Part shown: piece after piece, positions 1 through 7,594 of the stretch
How the letters are laid out: every line of letters begins with the position of its first letter
Numbering within the stretch: position 1 is the stretch's first letter
Source: Shimia isoporae
Lineage (GTDB): Bacteria; Pseudomonadota; Alphaproteobacteria; Rhodobacterales; Rhodobacteraceae
Length of the DNA: 64,000 nt
Assembly (NCBI RefSeq): GCF_004346865.1
Contig: NZ_SMGR01000001.1
Coordinates: forward strand, 62,001 to 126,000
Direction of reading: 5' to 3'
Position numbers and translations under genes: made by a program
Notes under the pieces: generated by a model
The model's database searches: none
The model's input: the letters and a program-made list of their open reading frames with translations, nothing else
Told to the model about the DNA's origin: nothing

Positions 1-120
1 GCCATAGTCGGCAATGGCCTGAGCATCTGCGGTAAAGGATTTCAGCCGCACCTCGCCGCGCACGCCATAGGCGCCTCCGATGGCGCCGACGCAGATCATC
101 TCGGGATCGCTGGTTGTCAT
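1..120 (-). CDS. rimM: Ribosome maturation factor RimM (N-terminal 40 residues, cut by window edge)
   Basis: The 40 visible codons give [20 protein letters not shown] followed by [20 protein letters not shown]. The pattern [19 protein letters not shown] is the RimM N-terminal beta-barrel signature. RimM assists late assembly of the 30S subunit head and binds S19. The gene runs off the left edge, so its PRC-barrel half is not seen. It lies downstream of rpsP, its usual partner, but here bluB sits between them. Family identity is secure from the motif; everything past residue 40 is unknown. Confidence 0.85.
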   Translation of the reverse strand, partial: MTTSDPEMICVGAIGGAYGVRGEVRLKSFTADAQAIADYG

Positions 121-249
121 GGGTTTGGCCCCTTTTGGTCTTGGGTTCTGTTTTGACGGATTGGGGGGCGTGGTGCAAGGGAGAGGCATTGGGCCAGTCT
201 GCAAAACGTCTGCAACGCGTCGGTGTGGCGTCGGGGTCGCTGGAGGGCT

Positions 250-879
250 CTAACGGTTTTGGACGGGCAGGTCTACGTCGCGCTCTTCCCAGCCGACTTT
301 GGCAAGTTCGGGAGTGTCCGATAGCGTCTCGGGCCAGCCCACGCAGAGATATGCGACGAGAGACCATTCAGATGGCACGTCCAGATCGTTGTTGAGCTGA
401 ACGGGATCAAGGATCGAGACCCAACCGACCCCGAGACCGTGGGCGCGTGCCGTGAGCCAGAACTGGGTAATCGCACCGACGACTGAATACCGGCGCATCT
501 CAGGCATCGTTGCGGCGCCCAGTCCGGCGCCCTTTGGAGTGGAGTCGTCGCAGTAAACCGCCAGTTGCTCCGGCGCTTCCCGCATGCCGGAAAGTTTCAG
601 ACGCGCGTAAAGTGCGGCGCGATCGTCGGAGTAGCTTGCAAGGGCTTCGGCGTTGGCGGTCTCGTAATTTCTGAGTGCGGCGGCGCGGGCAGCCTCGGAT
701 CTAACGCGTACAACGCGCCAAGGTTCCGACAAGCCCACAGAAGGGGCTAAGAGAAATGAGGAGAGGCACTCCGTCAGGAGCGCCTCGTCCACTGGATCGG
801 TGCGGAAGCGACGCACGTCGCGCCGCCACTGCATGAGCCGAGTCAGATCGGACCGGAAATCCTGAGAAAAATCGCTCAT
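250..879 (-). CDS. bluB: 5,6-dimethylbenzimidazole synthase (BluB)
   Basis: A 209-residue nitroreductase-fold protein. BluB uses FMNH2 and O2 to cannibalise the flavin and make 5,6-dimethylbenzimidazole, the lower ligand of cobalamin. Visible family marks are the N-terminal WRRDVRRF, the FMN-binding stretch APSVGLSEPWR, LKLSGMREAPEQLAVYCD, GLG..TMPEMRRYSVVGAI, GLGVGWVSILDP and the C-terminal YLCVGWPE..TPELAKVGWEERD. Length matches the family. It lies 17 bases after rpsP and before rimM, so it probably shares their transcript, although no other B12 gene is in the window. A general nitroreductase is the alternative, but GWVSILDP favours BluB. Confidence 0.88.
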   Translation of the reverse strand: MSDFSQDFRSDLTRLMQWRRDVRRFRTDPVDEALLTECLSSFLLAPSVGLSEPWRVVRVRSEAARAAALRNYETANAEALASYSDDRAALYARLKLSGMREAPEQLAVYCDDSTPKGAGLGAATMPEMRRYSVVGAITQFWLTARAHGLGVGWVSILDPVQLNNDLDVPSEWSLVAYLCVGWPETLSDTPELAKVGWEERDVDLPVQNR

Positions 880-896
880 TCCGGCACCCGTCCAAC

Positions 897-1280
897 TTAT
901 TCTTCTGCGGCTGCTTCTTCTTCAGCAGGTGCTTCGGCAGCTTCTGCCGCTTTGGCTGCTTTTTCTTCAGCGCGGTCTTTGGCTTTCTGGCCGGGTTCGG
1001 CTTTCTTCGGGTTGTTGCGCTCTTTCTTTTCCAGAGTGCCGGCTGCTTCGAGGAAACGAGCCACACGGTCAGACGGCTGTGCGCCTTGGTCCAGCCAGTA
1101 CTGAACGCGTTCCATGTTCAGTTTTACGCGCTCTTCGCTGTCTTTGGGCAGCAGCGGGTTGTAGGTGCCCAGTTTCTCGATGAAACGGCCGTCACGCGGC
1201 ATGCGCGAGTCAGCTGCAACGACGCGGTAGAAGGGGCGCTTTTTGGAACCGCCGCGGGCGAGACGAATTTTCATAGCCAT
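897..1280 (-). CDS. rpsP: 30S ribosomal protein S16
   Basis: A 127-residue S16. The core is in the first 80 residues: [20 protein letters not shown], then [23 protein letters not shown] and [21 protein letters not shown]. The last 40 or so residues are a Lys/Glu/Ala-rich tail of the kind seen in alphaproteobacterial S16. AGGAG lies 8 bases before the first ATG, which decides the start over the ATG two codons later. It sits in a minus-strand operon after ffh, the acetyltransferases and chorismate mutase, with a spacer of about 100 bases upstream that could hold its own promoter. Confidence 0.97.
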   Translation of the reverse strand: MAMKIRLARGGSKKRPFYRVVAADSRMPRDGRFIEKLGTYNPLLPKDSEERVKLNMERVQYWLDQGAQPSDRVARFLEAAGTLEKKERNNPKKAEPGQKAKDRAEEKAAKAAEAAEAPAEEEAAAEE

Positions 1281-1385
1281 GGGTTTATCTCCTATAATGG
1301 CGTGTGCACCGGGGTGCTTTTGGTATGTGCACCAGCACGGTGCGGGTTGGTGTCGAAGAGCAGGGTCAATCTGCCCAACGGTTAG

Positions 1386-1682
1386 TTATTCCTGATGCTT
1401 CTTGTGGTGCTGAATGACCTCAGCAATGATGAAGTTCAGGAAATTCTTGGCGAATTCAGGGTCCAGGTCGGCCTTCTTCGCAAGATCTTCAAGACGTGCA
1501 ATCTGTTTCGCTTCGCGATCCGGATCGGACGGGGGAAGGTCGTGTTCGGCTTTCAGTTTCCCGACAGCCTGTGTTGCTTTGAACCGCTCGCCCAACGTGT
1601 AGACGAGGATTGCGTCGAGGCGGTCGATGCTTTCGCGGTAACCTTTGAGCAATTCGGCGGCGCGTTGGGTGTGGTCAGTCAA
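1386..1682 (-). CDS. Chorismate mutase, monofunctional AroQ type
   Basis: 98 residues from a TTG start: (L)TDHTQRAAELLKGYRESIDR, then LDAILVYTLGERFKATQAVGKLKAEHDLPPSDPDREAKQI. The helical pattern IDRLD..L...L.ER......VG.LK......P..D..RE...I is that of AroQ-class chorismate mutases, which convert chorismate to prephenate. TTG is chosen because AAAGG sits about 8 bases upstream, the TGA of the preceding acetyltransferase overlaps it (1675-1682), and residues read further upstream look non-homologous. Prephenate dehydratase is encoded separately at 20796, so the two steps are not fused here. Confidence 0.85.
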   Translation of the reverse strand: MTDHTQRAAELLKGYRESIDRLDAILVYTLGERFKATQAVGKLKAEHDLPPSDPDREAKQIARLEDLAKKADLDPEFAKNFLNFIIAEVIQHHKKHQE

Positions 1683-2280
1683 GAGCGTAGCCTTTCGGTT
1701 TGAACATCGGGTCGGCGTAATGGCTGATTTCCATTTCGATGGCATCGCCAAGTTGCGTCGTGCGCAAAGTGTCAGCGGACGGGTGGCGATAAACAACGTC
1801 ATGGCCATCCACGGAGGGTGCCTCTTTGTCCTTTACGGCGCCAAGGCGTTCGGCAAGGCGGATGGAGTCGAGGTTTTTGGGGTCGATGTAGGACACGGCG
1901 CTGTCCCAGCCCAACTCGTTGTAAAAATAGCGGCGTGCGGCGTGGGTCGCCTCGAGTGCGTATCCGTGGCCGGCTTTTTCAGGCCAGATGATCCAAGCGA
2001 TTTCGCGCTCTGGCCATTTCGCCGGCATCCAGCCGCCAGCCATGCCGAGCGTTTCATCGGTATCCTTGTCGTGGATCATCCACATGCCGTAGCCGCGGAT
2101 GTCCCAGTGGCCGATTTCAGCCGCATATAGCATCCATGTTTCATAGGCATTCAGCGGACCGCCCATGAAGCGGGAACGGTAGGAGGCGAAGGTGGCCTTG
2201 AAATTCGGATAGTCCTCTGGCTCCGGTCCACGCAAGACAAGGCGTTTGGTTTCCAGAACGGGGATCACGACGTTGCTCAT
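1675..2280 (-). CDS. GNAT acetyltransferase, RimJ/RimL-like (third of three tandem copies)
   Basis: 201 residues starting MSNVVIPVLETKRLVLRGPE. The ETKRLVLR start, GHWDIRGYGMWMI, the acetyl-CoA binding region KAGHGYALEATHAARRY and SYIDPKNLDSIRLAERLGA are typical of RimJ/RimL-type GNATs. The start ATG overlaps the TGA of the previous acetyltransferase (ATGA, 2277-2280), indicating translational coupling. It has about 25 more C-terminal residues than its two neighbours. The substrate cannot be predicted; small molecules or protein N-termini are both possible. Confidence 0.85.
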   Translation of the reverse strand: MSNVVIPVLETKRLVLRGPEPEDYPNFKATFASYRSRFMGGPLNAYETWMLYAAEIGHWDIRGYGMWMIHDKDTDETLGMAGGWMPAKWPEREIAWIIWPEKAGHGYALEATHAARRYFYNELGWDSAVSYIDPKNLDSIRLAERLGAVKDKEAPSVDGHDVVYRHPSADTLRTTQLGDAIEMEISHYADPMFKPKGYALD

Positions 2281-2804
2281 GCCGCCACCTCTGTCACCGG
2301 ATGGCGGTAGACATGACAGGCGTGGCCCATCACTTCGCCGTCGCGTTCGAAGGTCGCGCCAAGGCGTTTGGCAAGCGCAACGGAGCGGGTGTTTTTCGGG
2401 TCGATATAGCTGATCGGCGCGGGGATGGCGAAGTTGTGGGCGGCATAGGTGCGTGCGGCGAGGGCGGCCTCGTAGGCGATGCCTTTGCCTTCGAAGCCTT
2501 CGTACAGGTGCCAACCAATTTCAGGTTCGTCCCAGCCTTCGTGATGAATAATGCCGACTCCGCCAGCCTGTGTGCCGGTGGCTTTCTCTTCAATCATCCA
2601 GAAGCCATAGCCGCGCACGGCCCAGTGGCCGAGGATGCCGATGATGACACGCCAGCATTCGTGGCGCGTCTCTTTGGGGCCGCCGACCCAGTGGCTGCGC
2701 TCCGTCTGGTTGAAAGCATACACGGCATCAAGATCGCTTTCGCGGAAGCCGCGCAGGATCAGGCGGTCGGTTTCAACAGTTGGGATGTTCAGCGAGAGAC
2801 TCAT
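2277..2804 (-). CDS. GNAT acetyltransferase, RimJ/RimL-like (second of three tandem copies)
   Basis: 175 residues. It shares with both neighbours an ETDRLILR-type start, the sequence GHWAVRGYGFWMIEE, FEGKGIAYEAALAARTYA (the acetyl-CoA loop, with GKGIA in place of the usual Q/RGxGxG/A) and SYIDPKNTRSVALAKRLGA. The start overlaps the stop of the first acetyltransferase (ATGA at 2801-2804), and its own stop overlaps the start of the third. The clear mutual similarity points to tandem duplication followed by divergence. Substrate unknown. Confidence 0.85.
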   Translation of the reverse strand: MSLSLNIPTVETDRLILRGFRESDLDAVYAFNQTERSHWVGGPKETRHECWRVIIGILGHWAVRGYGFWMIEEKATGTQAGGVGIIHHEGWDEPEIGWHLYEGFEGKGIAYEAALAARTYAAHNFAIPAPISYIDPKNTRSVALAKRLGATFERDGEVMGHACHVYRHPVTEVAA

Positions 2805-3334
2805 GCGTAGGCCTCCGGGCTGCCGTCGCTGTCGGACGGGAAGTGGCGGTAGACCAGATCGTTTGGGCTGGGGCGGTTTGCGTTCTCATCGCGCTCGGCG
2901 CCAAGTTTTTCGGCGAGACGGATCGAGGGCGCGTTCGGCGGGTCGATGTAGCTGACCAGCGTGGTCATGCCTTGGGTTTCAAACGCCCAGTTGCGCGCCG
3001 CAGTGGCCGCTTCCAGCGCGTAACCCTGCCCCTGTGCTTCGGGGAAGAAGCACCATCCGAGTTCAGGTTCCGCAAAACGGGGCGGTTTGTTGATCCCGAC
3101 TTGTCCGATCAGGGCACCGGTTGCGGTTAGGTCAACCGCCCAGCTGCCATAGCCCAGCCATTGCCAGCTTGTGACTTCGGCACCCAGCCAGCGCCAGAGT
3201 TCATCGCTGGAAATCGGGCCGCCCATGTATTGCGCCCAATCCGTCGCGAAATGCTTCGCCATCGGCTCGAAATCTTCGAGCACGTGATGGCGCAGCGTCA
3301 GGCGCGGGGTCGATATGGTGGGCGCGACGATCAC
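2801..3334 (-). CDS. GNAT acetyltransferase, RimJ/RimL-like (first of three tandem copies)
   Basis: 177 residues, starting MIVAPTISTPRLTLRHHVLE. It shows the same layout as the next two genes: STPRLTLR start, WQWLGYGSWAVDL, AQGQGYALEAATAARNWA for the acetyl-CoA loop and SYIDPPNAPSIRLAEKLGA near the C-terminus. It starts 3 bases after the ffh stop codon, so it is almost certainly cotranscribed with ffh. Members of this family acetylate ribosomal proteins, aminoglycosides or small amines; nothing visible settles which applies. Confidence 0.85.
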   Translation of the reverse strand: MIVAPTISTPRLTLRHHVLEDFEPMAKHFATDWAQYMGGPISSDELWRWLGAEVTSWQWLGYGSWAVDLTATGALIGQVGINKPPRFAEPELGWCFFPEAQGQGYALEAATAARNWAFETQGMTTLVSYIDPPNAPSIRLAEKLGAERDENANRPSPNDLVYRHFPSDSDGSPEAYA

Positions 3335-3337
3335 GGG

Positions 3338-4861
3338 TTACTTTTTCTTGCCAAATCCGGACAGGCCGGAAGGCAGGCCCATGCCGCCGCCCAGACCGGG
3401 AAGTCCGCCGGGAAGACCGCCTTTGCCACCCATGGCTTTGGCTGCGGCTTCCAGCTGTTTGGGATCCATCTGGGTGGGGTCCATGTTGGCGAGATCAGCG
3501 CCGCCTTTGCCGCCCATGGCTTTCATAGCCTGCTTGAGCATGCCGCCTTTGCCCATCTTGCCCATCTTCTTCATCATGTCGCCCATCTGGCGCTGCATCT
3601 TGAGAAGCTTGTTGAGGTCGGACACTTCCATGCCGGAGCCTTTGGCGATGCGTTTTTTGCGCGACGCCTGCAGGATCTGCGGGTTTGCCCGCTCCATCTT
3701 GGTCATGGACTCGATCATGGCGATCTGGCGTTTGATCATTTTGTCGTCAAAGCCTGCGTCCTGCACGCCTTTGGCCATCTTGGCCATGCCGGGCATCATG
3801 CCCATCAGGCCTTCCATGCCCCCCATCTTCTGCATCTGCTCGAGTTGGGATTTCATGTCGTTCATGTTGAAGCGGCCCTTGATAAAGCGCTTCATCATTT
3901 TCTCGGCCTGTTCGGCCTCGATGGTTTCCTGAGCTTTTTCGACGAGGGCAACGATGTCACCCATGCCCAGAATGCGACCTGCGATCCGGTCGGGGTCGAA
4001 CGTTTCGAGCGCGTCCATCTTTTCGCCCAGGCCGACAAATTTGATCGGCTTGCCGGTTACGGCGCGCATGGACAGGGCTGCACCGCCGCGGCCATCACCG
4101 TCCATACGGGTCAGGACGACACCGGAGATGCCGATCTTGCCGTCAAATTCCTCGGCAACCTCAACCGCGACCTGACCGGTCAGCCCGTCGACCACAAGAA
4201 GGGTCTCGCGCGGGTTGACGGCATCACGGACGTCTTCGACCTCTTTCATGAGGACTTCGTCAATTTGCAGTCGGCCTGCGGTGTCGAGCATGTAAACGTC
4301 GTAGCCGCCCAGAGTCGCCTGCTGCTTGGCGCGCTTGGCAATCTGAACAGCGGACTCGCCAGCAACGATCGGAAGGGTGTCTACACCGATCTGAGTGCCC
4401 AGCACCTGCAGCTGTTGCATCGCGGCCGGACGGTAGATGTCGAGCGAGGCCATCAGCACCCGCTTGCCTTCTTTTTCAGTCAGGCGTTTGGCCAGCTTAC
4501 CTGTGGTGGTGGTTTTACCGGAGCCTTGAAGACCGACCATCAGGATGGGCGCAGGCGGGTTGTCGATCTTGAGGGTACCGAGGTCAGCTTCGTCGCCGCC
4601 CGCCAAAACCGATTTCAACTCGTCATGGACGATTTTGACGACCTGCTGGCCCGGCGTGACGGATTTGGTGACGGCTTGTCCGGTGGCTTTTTCCTGTACC
4701 GCTTTCACAAAGTCACGCGCGACAGGCAGCGAGACGTCGGCTTCTAGCAAGGCCACGCGCACTTCGCGCAGAGCGGTTTTGACGTCGTCCTCGGAAAGGG
4801 CACCTTGTTTGGTGAGGCGATCAAAGACGCCGGAAAGGCGTTCGCTTAGATTTTCAAACAT
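3338..4861 (-). CDS. ffh: Signal recognition particle protein Ffh (SRP54)
   Basis: 507 residues. The N domain (about 1-90) is followed by the GTPase G domain with P-loop GLQGSGKTTTTGKLA at about 110-124, DTAGRLQID, TRMDGDGRGGAAL and the closing GLGEKMDALETFDPDR. The methionine-rich M domain follows (GDIVALVEKAQE, then FNMNDMKSQLEQMQKMGGME) and the tail is Gly/Met-rich. The start is MFENLSERLSGVFDRL because AAGGAG precedes it by 10 bases; upstream in-frame codons are out of family. Ffh binds the 4.5S RNA, whose gene is at 25289-25386, and targets signal-anchor proteins to FtsY and the Sec translocon. Confidence 0.97.
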   Translation of the reverse strand: MFENLSERLSGVFDRLTKQGALSEDDVKTALREVRVALLEADVSLPVARDFVKAVQEKATGQAVTKSVTPGQQVVKIVHDELKSVLAGGDEADLGTLKIDNPPAPILMVGLQGSGKTTTTGKLAKRLTEKEGKRVLMASLDIYRPAAMQQLQVLGTQIGVDTLPIVAGESAVQIAKRAKQQATLGGYDVYMLDTAGRLQIDEVLMKEVEDVRDAVNPRETLLVVDGLTGQVAVEVAEEFDGKIGISGVVLTRMDGDGRGGAALSMRAVTGKPIKFVGLGEKMDALETFDPDRIAGRILGMGDIVALVEKAQETIEAEQAEKMMKRFIKGRFNMNDMKSQLEQMQKMGGMEGLMGMMPGMAKMAKGVQDAGFDDKMIKRQIAMIESMTKMERANPQILQASRKKRIAKGSGMEVSDLNKLLKMQRQMGDMMKKMGKMGKGGMLKQAMKAMGGKGGADLANMDPTQMDPKQLEAAAKAMGGKGGLPGGLPGLGGGMGLPSGLSGFGKKK

Positions 4862-4996
4862 CGCTTTTCGGCTCCTTAGCACCGTTTCAAACTTAGGTCC
4901 GAAGATAGGCACGGACCGCCCAAACGCCAATGTCCCCCGTGGGCGAAACTCGCTGACGGGGGGCGATCCCGGCACATAGGCCATGGGACCGGAAGC

Positions 4997-5202
4997 TTGA
5001 CAGACTCCCGGAGTGTTGGCGGGCGTTTACGCCTGTGGGGCAGTAGAGTCAACAGTCGGGCGACTTTGGCAGGGACGTCAGCCCGACCGACTATTCACGG
5101 ATTTGGGAGCCAGCCAGCCCTTTCCCCGAGCTTTTGGCCCGGGAGGTGGCTGCCGCGAACGCCAAACGCAAGGTGCCGCGGCAAGACCGGAGGGCCGTCT
5201 AG
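4997..5202 (+). pseudogene. Possible frameshifted remnant of a small gene
   Basis: Upstream of ffh, on the opposite strand, one frame starting TTG at 4997 reads MTDSRSVGGRLRLWGSRVNS then RATL. A second frame around 5065-5202 reads DVSPTDYSRIWEPASPFPEL, then LAREVAAANAKRKVPRQDRRAV and a stop (TAG 5200-5202). The second segment looks strongly protein-like (PFPELLAREVAAANAKRK) but has no start codon of its own. The two would join with a one-base shift near 5065. I do not recognise the product. Chance similarity to coding sequence remains possible. The rest of the 337-base spacer between ffh and the next gene shows nothing else I can name. Confidence 0.3.
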
Positions 5203-5645
5203 CGGCTGGCGTCCCATGTGGACGCGTGCTCCGGGGTGACCAGATCCTGATTAAGGCTTGCGCGGCAAACGCCGGTACTTGCGTGATCCACAATGCCCTT
5301 GATGATATTGATCGAGCCGGCGCGGATGCGCAGTGTGGACGAGTTGTCCACCTTGATCGAGACCGTTCCGGTGGCGGAAATATTCTTGATGTCGATCGTG
5401 CTGCTGGTGTTGGTGCTTATGACCGCATCCACACAAGTCAGGTTGTCGATCACAAGCGTGCTGCCAAACACGAAATCGCCATTACAGGTCAGGTAGGCGG
5501 TACCTGTGCAAACGATATTGGCGAAAGTGGCGGTGCTGCTGTTTTCAACAATGATGTTGGCATTGTGACAGTTGACGGTATTGCCATCGTGGTATGTCGT
5601 AGAGCCGGAAATTGTCTTTGAATAATCGGGATAGTCTGCAGTCAT
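5199..5645 (-). CDS. Orphan Ser/Thr/Asn-rich protein, probable beta-solenoid
   Basis: 148 residues starting MTADYPDYSKTISGSTTYHD. The body is a run of short alternating beta-strand-like segments rich in S, T, N, I and V (NANIIVENSSTATFANIVCT, GSTLVIDNLTCVDAVIST, SSTIDIKNISATGTVSIKV), resembling auto-adhesin (GIN-like) or pectate-lyase-type beta-solenoids. No signal peptide, lipobox or membrane segment is seen. GAGGAG lies 7 bases before the ATG at 5645. Its bases look more A+T-rich than the neighbouring housekeeping genes, which suggests a recent arrival. It stands alone; its stop overlaps the stop of the putative remnant on the other strand. Function unknown. Confidence 0.65.
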   Translation of the reverse strand: MTADYPDYSKTISGSTTYHDGNTVNCHNANIIVENSSTATFANIVCTGTAYLTCNGDFVFGSTLVIDNLTCVDAVISTNTSSTIDIKNISATGTVSIKVDNSSTLRIRAGSINIIKGIVDHASTGVCRASLNQDLVTPEHASTWDASR

Positions 5646-5815
5646 GCGAAGTCTCCTCAAATATACCTTATGCGAGCATACTTGGGTGATTCCTTCAATT
5701 ATTAAGTGTATTTGATTTCTCCCGCACTGCGCTGGACAGACCTCGAGGGGAAACAGAATTGCGGAACGTCACCACTTGGGGCATGACCATTGGGCAGCGT
5801 TGAGAAGGAAATGTC

Positions 5816-6349
5816 ATGGACGCATCTTCAACATATCAGGACAGTTTGCCGGTCAGTTCGGATGCCTTGTTGGCAAAACTGGAAGACTGGGGTTTGGATT
5901 TCGTCCTTTACGAACATGTGCCGCTGCGAACGGTCGAAGATGCAAAGTCGGTGGAAGCCGCAATGATTGTCGAAGGCGAAAAGGCATTTCGCGTGAAGAA
6001 TCTCTATCTGCGGGACAAGAAAAAACGCAATTATCTGGTCACACTGGAGCAGGACCGGGAGATCGATCTGAAGGCGCTGGGCACGCAGCTGGAAGTCGGG
6101 AACCTGTCGTTCGGTTCGGCAGACAGGTTGATGCAGAATCTTGGAATCCGCCCCGGAGCGGTGACGCCTTTGGCAATGATCAACGGTGTCGAGAACGGCG
6201 TGCGTTTCTTCATTGACAGCGCTGTGCGCCATGCCGATCGCATTTACATGCATCCGTTGGTCAATGACCGCACGATCGCCATGGACGTGAGCGCTCTCTG
6301 GCAGGTTTTCGACCGGTTGGGCGTGCAGGTGGAAACGCTGGATTTCTAA
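5816..6349 (+). CDS. Prolyl-tRNA editing protein, ProX/PrdX type (YbaK-like fold)
   Basis: 177 residues with the trans-editing domain of free-standing ProXp-ala/PrdX proteins. Marks are FVLYEHVPLRTVEDAKSVEA, AFRVKNLYLRDKKKRNYLVT (the K..NL.L.D......L.... core), LEVGNLSFGSADRL, GIRPGAVTPLAMIN and a C-terminal MHPLVNDRTIAM. The family removes alanine mis-attached to tRNA-Pro, and PrdX relatives may act on other pairs. The next gene, 13 bases on, is a second INS/YbaK-superfamily editing protein, so the pair is probably one operon devoted to aminoacyl-tRNA proofreading. The exact substrate is not readable. Confidence 0.85.
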   Translation: MDASSTYQDSLPVSSDALLAKLEDWGLDFVLYEHVPLRTVEDAKSVEAAMIVEGEKAFRVKNLYLRDKKKRNYLVTLEQDREIDLKALGTQLEVGNLSFGSADRLMQNLGIRPGAVTPLAMINGVENGVRFFIDSAVRHADRIYMHPLVNDRTIAMDVSALWQVFDRLGVQVETLDF

Positions 6350-6362
6350 ACAGGGAATAGAC

Positions 6363-6830
6363 ATGTCCAAAAGCGTTGCGCGGGTTGAGGCGGCCTTGGC
6401 CGAATTGGGTTTGATCGCGGAGGTGTTGCGGATGCCGGAGACCACCCGAAGTGCGGCAGATGCCGCAAGGGCCTGCGGCTGTGACGTCAGCCAGATCGTG
6501 AAGTCATTGGTATTTGAGGGGGCTGATACGGGTGAGCTCAAGCTGGTTTTGCTTGGCGGCCACCACGAGTTGGACATGGCGCAGGCGGAAGGAATTTTCG
6601 GTGAAGGCTTGAAGCGGGCGGACCCGAAGCGTGTTCGCAACGAGACAGGGTTTGCGATCGGTGGGGTCGCGCCGCTGGGACACATCGCGCCCATGGATAC
6701 GTGGATGGACGAAAGCCTTCTGGCCCATGACAAAGTCTGGGCTGCGGCGGGAGCGCCAAATGCGGTTTTTTGCGTGGATCCGGCGCAGTTGGCAGAGTTG
6801 CCCAACGTGCGCCGGTTCTTGCAGGCGTAG
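6363..6830 (+). CDS. YbaK/EbsC-family aminoacyl-tRNA deacylase
   Basis: 155 residues: MSKSVARVEAALAELGLIAE, TTRSAADAARACGCDVSQIVKSLVF, then LVLLGGHHELD, FAIGGVAPLGH and a C-terminal VFCVDPAQLAEL. The sequence A..C.....QI.KSL.F and the glycine-rich GG.APLGH are YbaK/ProXp-x hallmarks. These act in trans to hydrolyse misacylated tRNA such as Cys- or Ala-tRNA-Pro. It lies 13 bases after the other editing gene, with a hairpin terminator 35 bases downstream. The relatives' spread of substrates makes the exact specificity uncertain. Confidence 0.85.
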   Translation: MSKSVARVEAALAELGLIAEVLRMPETTRSAADAARACGCDVSQIVKSLVFEGADTGELKLVLLGGHHELDMAQAEGIFGEGLKRADPKRVRNETGFAIGGVAPLGHIAPMDTWMDESLLAHDKVWAAAGAPNAVFCVDPAQLAELPNVRRFLQA

Positions 6831-6864
6831 CTTTCGCCCTTTTCCGTGAGTGCGGATTTGACTT

Positions 6865-6897
6865 GGAGGCGGCCCGACGGCCGCCTTCCGGTTTTTT
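6865..6897 (+). terminator. Rho-independent terminator-like hairpin
   Basis: Stem AGGCGGCC (6867-6874) pairs with GGCCGCCT (6879-6886) around loop CGAC, with TTTTTT at 6892-6897 a few bases on. It would close the two-gene editing operon. The gap between stem and T-run makes it imperfect. Confidence 0.55.
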
Positions 6898-6924
6898 AGG
6901 GGAGCGTGGACGGGGCTTTGCTCG

Positions 6925-7467
6925 TCAGGCCGCCCGGGCCTCGATTGCGTTGCCGTCTTTGTCCAGAATGGTCACGTCGGTGATGCCGACAAAACCAAGG
7001 ACAAAGCGCAGGTAGTTGGAGGCGAAGTCGTAATCCGAGCCCAGAGGCGTACCGCCGGTGGCGATGGTGATGATGGCTTTCTTGCCTTCCAGCAGGCCCT
7101 TGGGGCCGTTTTCGGTGTAGGCGAAGGTTACGCCGGCGCGGGCAATTTGGTCGATCCAGGCCTTGAGCACAGCGGGAATTGCGAAGTTGTACATGGCCGT
7201 GCCGATGACGATTGTGTCGGCGGCCTGAAGTTCGGCGACGAGTTCGTCGGATACCGCCAATGCCGCTTTCTGTGCCTCGGTCCGGTTCTCTTCGGGCGTG
7301 AAGGTGGCGCTCGTGAAGGTTTCATCGAGGAACGGCAGGCCCTCTGTCAGATCACGACGGATGACGGTGTCGGCGTTTTGCGACGCGACCAGTTCGGACG
7401 ATTTGGCGCGGGATGCGCTGTCGGCGAAACGGGCTGAGGCGTCGATGTGAAGGACGGTGCTGGACAT
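6925..7467 (-). CDS. FMN-dependent NADH:quinone oxidoreductase/azoreductase (AzoR family)
   Basis: 180 residues of flavodoxin-like fold: MSSTVLHIDASARFADSASR (phosphate/FMN loop), AADTIVIGTAMYNFAIPAVLKAWIDQIARAGVTF, and TIATGG near the second FMN loop. The family reduces quinones and azo dyes by two-electron transfer from NADH and probably protects against quinone stress. It is divergent from the LysR gene at 7595, the usual layout when that regulator controls the oxidoreductase. Length is slightly under the common 195-210 residues. No other domain is present. Confidence 0.88.
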   Translation of the reverse strand: MSSTVLHIDASARFADSASRAKSSELVASQNADTVIRRDLTEGLPFLDETFTSATFTPEENRTEAQKAALAVSDELVAELQAADTIVIGTAMYNFAIPAVLKAWIDQIARAGVTFAYTENGPKGLLEGKKAIITIATGGTPLGSDYDFASNYLRFVLGFVGITDVTILDKDGNAIEARAA

Positions 7468-7594
7468 ATCTGAGTTCCTTGTTGCGAGTAGACGATGTTG
7501 AAGGCAGATTTAGCCATTGCAAAATTTCACACAACTGCACAGAGTGCGCATGAAGTGTTGAAAAATGCACCATAAGGCGAGCGAAGGACGAGAC
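7468..7594. promoter_or_regulatory. Divergent azoreductase/LysR promoter region with imperfect inverted repeats
   Basis: The 127-base spacer holds TTTCACACA (7525-7533) facing GTGTTGAAA (7555-7563), an imperfect inverted repeat, with GCAC-AGA-GTGC (7537-7547) nested inside. Such dyads between a LysR gene and a divergent oxidoreductase gene are the usual place for LysR binding. Assignment is by position only. Confidence 0.35.

Noticed and set aside
1281..1385. Attenuator or riboswitch in the spacer upstream of rpsP
   Set aside because: Some GTGCAC/GGTGC pairing exists but no stable, coherent structure could be built by eye.
3161..4747. Open frame of 528 codons opposite ffh
   Set aside because: His/Phe/Leu-rich composition mirrors the Met/Lys/Glu codons of ffh; no plausible start or family.
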